Part shown: positions 5,521 through 11,890 of the stretch, one piece after another
Layout of the letters: the number at the start of each line of letters is the position of its first letter
Numbering within the stretch: position 1 is the first letter of the stretch
The notes under the pieces: model-generated
What the model was told of the DNA's origin: nothing
What the model saw: the letters and a program-made list of their open reading frames with translations, nothing else
The model's database searches: none
Translations under genes and position numbers: made by a program
Origin: Bacteroidales bacterium
GTDB taxonomy: Bacteria > Bacteroidota > Bacteroidia > Bacteroidales > UBA932
Reading direction: 5' to 3'
Length of the DNA: 37,058 nt
Assembly (NCBI GenBank): GCA_017477465.1
Contig: JAFUVU010000030.1
Coordinates: forward strand, 1-37,058

Positions 5521-7200
5521 ATGGATATTATTTCAATAATCACTTCTGTACTGACACTGCTGGCCGGGATAGGCGTTTTTCTCATTGCGTGTCAGATGAT
5601 GAGCTCCAATCTGGAAGCGGCGAGCTCGGAAAAACTTAAACAACTTTTCGCCAGAGCGTCTGACAGCAAGCTGCTGGGCGTAGGGATAGGTGCCCTGGGA
5701 ACGGCTGCAATCCAGAGTTCCGGTGCCACAACGGTCATGGTCATCGGCTTTGTAAATGCCGGTATCATTTCACTGGCCCAGGCTGCAACCATCATCTATG
5801 GCGCCAATATCGGTACCACCGTGACTGCCCAGATTGTGGCCCTGGGTATGTTCGGGGGCAATTCCGTGTCCACGAGCGTGATTTTCTCCGCCTTCGCCGG
5901 CCTGGGTGCCTTCATCAGCATATTTGCAAAACGCAGCACTTACAAAACCATCGGCGGCATACTTGCAGGATTCGGCCTGCTGTTCGTCGGCCTTGAGCTG
6001 ATGAGCGGCTCGATGGAGGAGTTCGCTGCGCAGGAGGGCGTCAAGTCTTTCCTTGCCGGGATCGGCAATCCTCTGCTTCTGGTTCTGCTGGGCGCTGTTT
6101 TTACGGCCATCATCCAGAGCTCGTCCGTCATGACTTCCATCGCGCTTGCAATGGTTGTGACCGGGCTTATCGGCATTGATCAGGGCATTTACCTGACGAT
6201 GGGTTCCAATATCGGATCCTGCGTGGTGGCTGTCATTGCCGGTGTCACCAGCGGCACCAATGCCAAGCGTACGGCCCTCATCCACTTGCTGTTCAACTGC
6301 ACGGGCGTTATTCTCTTCATGCTGGCGGCCTGGGGCCTCGGCATGTTCGACATATCCTATGGGACTATCTTCGAGCGTTTGTTCCCGTCGGCTCCGCAGA
6401 TGCAGCTGGCTATGTTCCACACCTTCTTCAATACGGTGACGGTGCTCATCATGCTCCCGCTTACCGGGCTGCTGGTGAACGTAGTGAAGAGAATGATTCC
6501 GGAGAAACAGGTCGCTGCGTCTTCCGAGTTTACCCTGCACTATGTCAATGACAACATGCTCCGCACTCCTCCTATCGCGGTTTCCCAGGTCAAGCGTGAG
6601 ATACTGAGGATGGCCGATATCGCCCTCCAGAACACCGACCGCAGCCTGGATATGGCCATGCAGCTGGATTTCTCAACTAAGGCTGGTTTTGAAAAAGACG
6701 AGCGGCAGCTCAATTTCATCAATCAGGAGCTGATCGCCTATGTGGTCAAGCTTAGCGGTCGCTCCGGTCTTGGCGAGAAGGACCGCACCTATTTGTCGGG
6801 CACTTACAGGAATATCCGGGATTTGGAAAGAATCGGCGACTATGCAGAAAATATCGTAGAGTATGCCACAGCCCTGGCCGATTCGTCCCAGCAGTTCTCG
6901 GACGATGCCAAATACGAAATCAGCCAGCTGAAGGAACTTCTGCATCAGTTGTACAAAAATGCCTTGACAGCTTATCAGAATGAGGATTTCGATGCTCTCG
7001 GCAAGGCGAATGTCATTGAAGAGGAAATCGACGATTATACCCGCAGGATGGAAGAAGGGCATATCGCCAGGATGGAAAAAGGCATCTGCACGCCTTCTGT
7101 CGGCGCCCAGTATCTGGAACTCTCTTCAAATGCCGAACGTATAGCCGACCACATGATCAACCTTGCAAAATCTATCAAGGCTTTGGTGGTAGTCAAATAG
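5521..7200 (+). CDS. Na+/phosphate cotransporter family protein with PhoU-like domain
   Basis: A 559-residue inner-membrane protein of the NptA/PF02690 family. Residues 1-320 hold two inverted copies of the Na/Pi domain, each with the QSS motif: AAIQSSGATTVM at residue 62 and TAIIQSSSVMTS at 195, each followed by an (A/S)NIG(T/S) turn (ANIGTT, SNIGSC). About 10 hydrophobic segments fit this. Residues 345-559 form a cytoplasmic helical PhoU-like domain (RNIRDLERIGDYAENIVEYA and SSNAERIADHMINLAKSI are its typical E-R-I-(G/A)-D repeats). It would import phosphate with sodium, with the PhoU part regulating flux. Length is normal for the family. It is followed by a strong hairpin. Confidence 0.92.
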   Translation: MDIISIITSVLTLLAGIGVFLIACQMMSSNLEAASSEKLKQLFARASDSKLLGVGIGALGTAAIQSSGATTVMVIGFVNAGIISLAQAATIIYGANIGTTVTAQIVALGMFGGNSVSTSVIFSAFAGLGAFISIFAKRSTYKTIGGILAGFGLLFVGLELMSGSMEEFAAQEGVKSFLAGIGNPLLLVLLGAVFTAIIQSSSVMTSIALAMVVTGLIGIDQGIYLTMGSNIGSCVVAVIAGVTSGTNAKRTALIHLLFNCTGVILFMLAAWGLGMFDISYGTIFERLFPSAPQMQLAMFHTFFNTVTVLIMLPLTGLLVNVVKRMIPEKQVAASSEFTLHYVNDNMLRTPPIAVSQVKREILRMADIALQNTDRSLDMAMQLDFSTKAGFEKDERQLNFINQELIAYVVKLSGRSGLGEKDRTYLSGTYRNIRDLERIGDYAENIVEYATALADSSQQFSDDAKYEISQLKELLHQLYKNALTAYQNEDFDALGKANVIEEEIDDYTRRMEEGHIARMEKGICTPSVGAQYLELSSNAERIADHMINLAKSIKALVVVK

Positions 7201-7225
7201 GCTGGGCTCCGCTCACGACTCGTCT

Positions 7226-7259
7226 GCGAGGTGCGAAAACGGTGGTTTTCGCACCTCGC
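7226..7259 (+). terminator. 15-bp perfect hairpin after the Na/Pi transporter
   Basis: GCGAGGTGCGAAAAC and its exact complement flank a 4-base loop (GGTG). It begins 25 bases after the transporter's stop. There is no T-run after it, so it is a terminator-like hairpin or a REP-type element. Confidence 0.55.
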
Positions 7260-7336
7260 GGTGGTTTGAAGTGGCTTCTCCGGTGCGGAGAGAATGGAAA
7301 AGTGCACTTGGCGGGAATTACTACGGCGTTGTCGTG

Positions 7337-7368
7337 TTTGCATGTGTGCCTTATAATTCTTAACTTTA
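7337..7368 (+). promoter_or_regulatory. promoter of the YhfC-family gene
   Basis: TTTG (7337-7340), 20 bases, TAACTTTA (7361-7368), one mismatch from TAnnTTTG. The box ends 24 bases before ATG 7393, giving a leader of about 20 bases. Confidence 0.6.
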
Positions 7369-7392
7369 GGCCGATAATAAGCCTTTTTGCAC

Positions 7393-8190
7393 ATGGTTCC
7401 CGTAAGTTCAATAGTAATTCTGGCTGTCGATGCCCTTATCGGCATTTCCTTGCCATTATGCCTGTCCTATTATCTGGTGCGAAAGTTCTCCGCAAGAACA
7501 TCTACCATTCTGATCGGCGCAGGCACGTTCATTCTTTTTGCCCTTGTTCTGGAGGCCATCGTGCATCAGCTGGTGCTCAAAGGGCCTCACGGTGAGGCAA
7601 TCATCGGCAATACGCTTTGGTACGCCCTTTATGGCGGCCTGGCTGCCGGCTTATTTGAAGAGACAGGCCGATTCCTTTCTATGAGATTCCTCATGAAGAG
7701 GGAGCCGTCAACGCGCATTCCGGCTCTGGCTTACGGAGTAGGGCACGGAGGCATAGAAATGATTCTCATCTTCGGCCTCACCATGATCAGCAATCTTGCC
7801 CTGGCCTTAATGATAAACACCGGGCAAGCCGATACCATTCTCGCCAACGCCCCTTCCGCTGCCGATCAGATGAAGGTGCAGATTGAGCAGATGCAGGAGT
7901 TGAGTGCCTGGACTTGGCTCATCGGGCTCTGGGAGCGTTTGTCGGCCCTTATTCTTCACCTTGGCCTCTCGCTGATGGTTTGGGCGGCAGTTCGCAAAGG
8001 TGGCAAATGGCTGCTGCTTTTCCCTGCGGCCATTGCCATGCATGCATTTGTCGATGCCAGCGCCGTGATGCTCAATAAGTCCATCGGCATGGTCCCGCTC
8101 GAGATTATAATCTCCGCCGAAGCCATAGCCACCGCCGCCATCGGCTACATGGTAACAAAATCTTCAGGCTCAGATAATACGCCCAGATAA
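7393..8190 (+). CDS. YhfC family intramembrane metalloprotease
   Basis: A 265-residue polytopic membrane protein with about seven hydrophobic segments. The family's proposed active-site pieces are all present: AAGLFEETGRFLSM (paired Glu), GVGHGGIEMILIF (His and Glu) and IAMHAFVDAS (His and Asp), each within a membrane segment. This matches YhfC/PF10086, related to CPBP-type membrane proteases. Substrate is unknown. ATG 7393 is used rather than the TTG six bases upstream, and a promoter box lies 24 bases before it. The stop is created inside a 13-bp tandem duplication, so the last residues (SDNTPR) may be a recent change. Confidence 0.85.
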   Translation: MVPVSSIVILAVDALIGISLPLCLSYYLVRKFSARTSTILIGAGTFILFALVLEAIVHQLVLKGPHGEAIIGNTLWYALYGGLAAGLFEETGRFLSMRFLMKREPSTRIPALAYGVGHGGIEMILIFGLTMISNLALALMINTGQADTILANAPSAADQMKVQIEQMQELSAWTWLIGLWERLSALILHLGLSLMVWAAVRKGGKWLLLFPAAIAMHAFVDASAVMLNKSIGMVPLEIIISAEAIATAAIGYMVTKSSGSDNTPR

Positions 8191-8196
8191 TACGCC
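8171..8196. repeat. 13-bp perfect tandem duplication across the YhfC stop codon
   Basis: CAGATAATACGCC occurs at 8171-8183 and again at 8184-8196. Because 13 is not a multiple of three, the second copy is read in another frame and supplies the TAA stop at 8188-8190. Confidence 0.9.
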
Positions 8197-8211
8197 GATT
8201 TTGAAAGGCGC

Positions 8212-8685
8212 CTAATCCGCATGCTCTATGTGAATGCTAACCGAGCGAAGCTGCTGCCAGCCGGCCGCATCCGTCACGCGCAGCATGAAGTGGTACTCCC
8301 CTTCGGCCGCGTCGGCAGGAATGGGAATGTTCATCTTCACATCATAGCTGGTGCTGCCGGCAGGGATTGCGTAGTCCTTGTTGAACACCCAGAGATTACC
8401 TTCCGCGGCGTGTTCTTCGTGCTCCGCTTCGGGGCAGTCTTCGGCCTCGGTGCTATGGGTATGATGGTCGTGATTACTGTGGACCTCGATGTTGAAGGAG
8501 CCCAGTTCCACATTGTCGGTAAAGGTCCAGGAAACTGGAAGAACGCCTCCCTGATGAAACACCTGGCAATTTAGAGGAGATGTATAGTCGGCCGACGGAA
8601 TGATTTCCGGGGGCGTCATGTCTTTATCGCTGCAAGCGCAAACAGCCGACAGCAACAACAATAAGGAGATAATACTATTTTTCAT
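8212..8685 (-). CDS. DUF4625-type lipoprotein with histidine-rich loop
   Basis: A 157-residue lipoprotein. The signal ends LLSAVCAC, with Cys18 as lipid anchor, followed by SDKDMTPP. The body has the DUF4625 layout: a beta-sandwich with LPVSWTFTDNVELGSFNIEV, a long His/Glu loop (residues about 70-93: NHDHHTHSTEAED, then EHEEHAAEG), and a closing FMLRVTDAAGWQQLRSVSIHI. The loop has nine His in about 25 residues, a likely metal-binding stretch. It is the last gene of a minus-strand operon, two bases after the TonB receptor, so it probably acts at the outer membrane with it. Zinc is the likely ligand by analogy but is not shown by the sequence. Confidence 0.8.
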   Translation of the reverse strand: MKNSIISLLLLLSAVCACSDKDMTPPEIIPSADYTSPLNCQVFHQGGVLPVSWTFTDNVELGSFNIEVHSNHDHHTHSTEAEDCPEAEHEEHAAEGNLWVFNKDYAIPAGSTSYDVKMNIPIPADAAEGEYHFMLRVTDAAGWQQLRSVSIHIEHAD

Positions 8686-8687
8686 AT

Positions 8688-10766
8688 CTAAAAATCAATT
8701 CCAAGCATCAGCGAAGCGTTGATGCCAGGTTCGGGAACACCAATAAGTCTGTAATAACTTGTATGGTCGTAATAACGCCTGTTCAGGAGGTTTTCCACCT
8801 GCAGGCTTGTTTTGAGCAATGTTTTTCCAATGGAGAAGGACTTTCCTGCCGACAAATTGAGGGTGTACCAGCCGTCGGTAGGTTTTTCAGGCGGGACGAT
8901 TTCCCTCTGGGCGCCGGCTACACGGACATCAAGCTTTACGAAGCCGTCCCCGAGGAAAGCATATTTTGCGCTGACATCGGCCTTAAAAGGAGGGCAGAAA
9001 GGCAAGGTGTAGCCCTTCTTGGCACCCGACATCTGGCGGGCGAAGAGATACTCGCCGCTTGCTTCCAGCTCCCAGTGCTTCGATATCTCCCAAACTGCCT
9101 GAATCTCAAAGCCTGTGCGAAGTACCTGAGCCTGAGTATATGTGTACAACTGCAGCCCTTCATAATACTCGGAGGCAGGATTCAGGTAGATATAGTTAGG
9201 GAACCAGTTGAAATAGGGATCAAGCCTCAATGTCAGCTTGTTGCCGACCCAGTTTATGCAAAAATCGGCCTGATAAGATTCCTCCGGATTAAGATCTGAG
9301 GAGCCCTTCTCATATCGGAAAATGTGATAGTTGACTCCATCGGCACCAAGTTCCTTCGCAATGGGTACGCGGAAACTCTTGCCGATGTTGGCCTTGAGCA
9401 CCCACCGCCCGGGGCTCCAGGCTACGCCCACGCTCCAGGTAAAGCTGTCAAAATGCCGCTGGAAGTCGCTGGAGCGCTGTTTATAGACCGGGATGTCGCT
9501 TTCGTCGGGGGTGGTAAACCAATCCTGATAGCCGTGGATGGAAGTGAAAACATGGTCATAGCGGACGCCCGCGTTCAGATTCACCGTCTCCGAGAAGCTG
9601 TGCCTGTCGATGCAGAAAACGCCGCCTGAAAGGGTCTCGAAGTCCGGAATTATGAAGCCCCAGCCGCCACGGCGGTTGTGCTGGAACTCGGCATCGGCCC
9701 CTGTTTGCAACTGATTCTGAGGGGAAAAGTCCACCTTACCGCCAAGCTTTCCGGTGAGAGTGTGCTTGCTGAAATCACGCTCCAAATCATCAGGAGGCAC
9801 GGGCATATAGCCATGAGACACAGGCTCTGACCTTTCCTGCCGATGGTTCCACTGCCAGGCGACATTTGAGTCAATCGTAAAGCCGTCGCCGTGATAATGG
9901 GAGTGATTATGGAGGGTAAGGTGATTCACGCTCTGCCACGGGAGGTCAATGTCGCGGCGGGACGCATCGTAGTCGATATCCGACAGACGCACCTCCAGGC
10001 CGTGCGCATTGGCAAAAAAGCCGCTTTTCGCCCAGGTCTCCGACAGCTTGAAATCGTTGCGGAAACGCTCGCCCACATACCCCAGAGACAGGGAAGCATC
10101 GGCCTCACGCCCTGCAGTATTGCGGAGCGTCCCGTTTTTCAGCGGAATCCGGTATGAGTAATACTCTATCTCGTCCGTGGGGACCTGGTAATCGGCATAA
10201 TCCGTGCCCGTCATGTGCATCCGCCAGTAAAAATGTCCGCTGCGCCCCTGCAGGCGGGCCGATACTCCTGCCGACAGATTATTGCTCCGTCCGAAGAGGT
10301 TGACGCGGCCTTCGAAAGGCTCGACAGGGAGATAGTTAGTGTATATGCCCAACACTCCCCCGATGGCGTCGGAACCGTACATCAGCGCGCCGGGGCCTTT
10401 TATAACCTCGATCCTGTCCACGGCGAACTGGTCTATCTCCAGGCCGTGGTCGTCGCCCCACTGCTGTCCCTCGTGCTTAATTCCGTCCACGGCAACGGCA
10501 ATGCGGTTGAAGCCCAGCCCCCTGATGGCAGGCTTGGACTGTCCGGAGCCGATGGCACGCGCCTGAACGCCGGGGATGGAGCTCAGACTTTGCATGAGGG
10601 TGCCGGAAAAATTATTCTCGATGTAGTTGTGGCCGACCTCCACGCTGCCCAGGGTAAGATGCATTAGTTCCTGGCGCTTCGACTCGCCGTAGATGGTGGC
10701 CGGGCCAAGGGTCTGCGTTGTATCCTGTACCTGCAGCATGACGGCAGCCAGTATGGTTGCAATCAT
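8688..10766 (-). CDS. TonB-dependent outer-membrane receptor, probably for a metal ion or chelate
   Basis: A 692-residue protein. There is a short signal region (MIATILAAVMLQVQD), a plug domain at about 25-150 (SLSSIPGVQARAIG, KPAIRGLGFNRIAVAVDGIK, VDRIEVIKGPGALMYGSDAI), then a 22-strand barrel ending NASLMLGIDF with the usual terminal Phe. There is no N-terminal carboxypeptidase-like domain, and no SusD partner follows, so this is not a glycan receptor. An extracellular-type loop (about residues 280-315) is His-rich (LTLHNHSHYHGDG, NHRQERSEPVSHG), as in ZnuD-like zinc receptors. The flanking operon genes are also His/Cys-rich. Zinc uptake is my inference; copper or a chelate are alternatives. 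Confidence 0.85.
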   Translation of the reverse strand: MIATILAAVMLQVQDTTQTLGPATIYGESKRQELMHLTLGSVEVGHNYIENNFSGTLMQSLSSIPGVQARAIGSGQSKPAIRGLGFNRIAVAVDGIKHEGQQWGDDHGLEIDQFAVDRIEVIKGPGALMYGSDAIGGVLGIYTNYLPVEPFEGRVNLFGRSNNLSAGVSARLQGRSGHFYWRMHMTGTDYADYQVPTDEIEYYSYRIPLKNGTLRNTAGREADASLSLGYVGERFRNDFKLSETWAKSGFFANAHGLEVRLSDIDYDASRRDIDLPWQSVNHLTLHNHSHYHGDGFTIDSNVAWQWNHRQERSEPVSHGYMPVPPDDLERDFSKHTLTGKLGGKVDFSPQNQLQTGADAEFQHNRRGGWGFIIPDFETLSGGVFCIDRHSFSETVNLNAGVRYDHVFTSIHGYQDWFTTPDESDIPVYKQRSSDFQRHFDSFTWSVGVAWSPGRWVLKANIGKSFRVPIAKELGADGVNYHIFRYEKGSSDLNPEESYQADFCINWVGNKLTLRLDPYFNWFPNYIYLNPASEYYEGLQLYTYTQAQVLRTGFEIQAVWEISKHWELEASGEYLFARQMSGAKKGYTLPFCPPFKADVSAKYAFLGDGFVKLDVRVAGAQREIVPPEKPTDGWYTLNLSAGKSFSIGKTLLKTSLQVENLLNRRYYDHTSYYRLIGVPEPGINASLMLGIDF

Positions 10767-10799
10767 ACTTTCTTGATTAAAATGTTCTCAAATCCGATA

Positions 10800-11150
10800 T
10801 CAGGCAAATGAGAACACGGGCGGAGCGCGTGGACGAAGAGTCCGCAGATAAACTCCAATCCTGACGATGCGGGGGAAAAAGTATAAAGTCTTTCCCAGCA
10901 TAGCCGGAGAGAGTATGACAGCGACAAGGCTTGCAATGAACGGAAGTCCAAGGAAATGGCAGAGAATACAGTCCGAGATGCCTCCCTTATACTGGCCGAT
11001 ATGACCCTGATGGGGAAGATGGTGATAGCACTGCACGCATTCTTCCTGAAAATGGACTTCCTCGGGATGTTTATGGATGACAGACGCGACAAATGCCGGC
11101 AGGAATACCGCCAACAGGATAATTGAAGATATGCGCCTTAGCCTTTCCAT
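10800..11150 (-). CDS. small membrane protein rich in His and Cys, first gene of the receptor operon
   Basis: A 116-residue protein with two hydrophobic segments: about 8-25 (ISSIILLAVFLPAFVASV) and about 65-85 (LGLPFIASLVAVILSPAM). Between them lies a stretch dense in metal ligands (HKHPEEVHFQEECVQCYHH, then HQGHIGQY, CILCH). Unnamed proteins of this kind often precede TonB receptors in Bacteroidetes. It may bind or sense the transported metal; no function is established. ATG 11150 is chosen because the promoter box at 11163-11170 excludes the upstream in-frame ATG at 11165. The receptor starts 33 bases after its stop. Confidence 0.65.
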   Translation of the reverse strand: MERLRRISSIILLAVFLPAFVASVIHKHPEEVHFQEECVQCYHHLPHQGHIGQYKGGISDCILCHFLGLPFIASLVAVILSPAMLGKTLYFFPRIVRIGVYLRTLRPRAPPVFSFA

Positions 11151-11162
11151 AAAAAAACAATG

Positions 11163-11170
11163 CAAATATA
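11163..11170 (-). promoter_or_regulatory. promoter -7 box of the receptor operon
   Basis: Minus-strand TATATTTG, an exact TAnnTTTG match, 12 bases before ATG 11150. It sits just downstream of the rubrerythrin terminator. I see no obvious dyad that I could assign to a metal repressor. Confidence 0.6.
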
Positions 11171-11190
11171 ATGATTCTCAGAAAAATACT

Positions 11191-11222
11191 AAAAAAACCT
11201 CGCAGGCTTTGAGGTTGCGAGG
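11191..11222 (-). terminator. intrinsic terminator of the rubrerythrin gene
   Basis: On the minus strand, CCTCGCA and TGCGAGG form a 7-bp stem around an 11-base loop, followed at once by seven T (11197-11191). It begins 22 bases after the rubrerythrin stop. Confidence 0.85.
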
Positions 11223-11244
11223 CTGTAAAACAATCTTAGAAGAT

Positions 11245-11799
11245 CTATTTCTTGAAGTAACGTTTGTAGAGGCCCAGGAAGCCGGCGCCATGGCGGGCTT
11301 CGTCTTTTGCCATTTCGTGGATTGTGTCGTGGATTGCGTCATAGCCGAGGGCCTTTGCGCGAGTTGCAATGGCAAGCTTGCCTTCGCAGGCGCCGGCTTC
11401 GGCTTCGTAGCGCTTCTTGAGGTTGGTTTCGGTGTCCCAGACGACTTCGCCCAGAAGTTCGGCGATGCGGGCGGCATGGTCGGCCTCTTCGAAGGCGTAG
11501 CGTTTGAATGCGTCGGCAATTTCCGGATAGCCTTCACGCTCTGCCTGGCGGCTCATTGCCAGGTACATGCCCACTTCCGAACATTCACCCGTGAAATGCT
11601 CCCTCAAGCCTGCCAGCACCTCCGGATCGCAGCCTTTTGCCACGCCGATTACATGCTCGCAGGCCCACTGGGGCTTGCCTTCTTCCTCTTTGATTTCTGC
11701 GAATTTATCGGCCTTTGCGTGGCAGATGGGGCATTCTGCAGGAGGGTTTTCGCCTTCGTAAACGTATCCGCATACCAGGCATCTGAATCTTTTCTTCAT
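11245..11799 (-). CDS. reverse-order rubrerythrin
   Basis: A 184-residue peroxide-detoxifying protein with the rubredoxin domain at the N-terminus, reversed relative to classical rubrerythrin. [10 protein letters not shown] (residues 7-16) and CPICHAK (23-29) supply the four Cys for the Fe centre. Residues about 45-180 form a ferritin-like four-helix diiron domain with the ExxH ligand pairs EEADHAAR and DEARHG, plus Glu in ECSEVGMY and EAGACEGK. It reduces hydrogen peroxide with electrons passed through the rubredoxin-like iron, a normal oxygen-defence enzyme of anaerobes. It is a single-gene transcript with its own promoter box (11841-11848) and a strong terminator. Confidence 0.93.
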   Translation of the reverse strand: MKKRFRCLVCGYVYEGENPPAECPICHAKADKFAEIKEEEGKPQWACEHVIGVAKGCDPEVLAGLREHFTGECSEVGMYLAMSRQAEREGYPEIADAFKRYAFEEADHAARIAELLGEVVWDTETNLKKRYEAEAGACEGKLAIATRAKALGYDAIHDTIHEMAKDEARHGAGFLGLYKRYFKK

Positions 11800-11840
11800 G
11801 GTATTGTCCTTTAAAATTGTTGTACAAAAAACTTACAAGA

Positions 11841-11848
11841 CAAATATA
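11841..11848 (-). promoter_or_regulatory. promoter -7 box of rubrerythrin
   Basis: Minus-strand TATATTTG, an exact TAnnTTTG match, about 41 bases before ATG 11799. It overlaps the upstream region of the divergent AddB-like gene. Confidence 0.6.
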
Positions 11849-11870
11849 GACAAATTCCCGGAAAAAATTG

Positions 11871-11878
11871 TAATTTAG
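11871..11878 (+). promoter_or_regulatory. promoter -7 box of the AddB-like gene
   Basis: TAATTTAG, one mismatch from TAnnTTTG, ends 12 bases before ATG 11891. It is only 22 bases from the divergent rubrerythrin box, so the two polymerases would compete. Confidence 0.4.
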
Positions 11879-11890
11879 CGAAAGTAAATT

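Noticed and set aside
5770-6540. 256-codon minus-strand ORF inside the Na/Pi transporter
   Set aside because: It is very rich in His, Gln and Glu as expected from antisense of membrane-protein codons; no domain seen.
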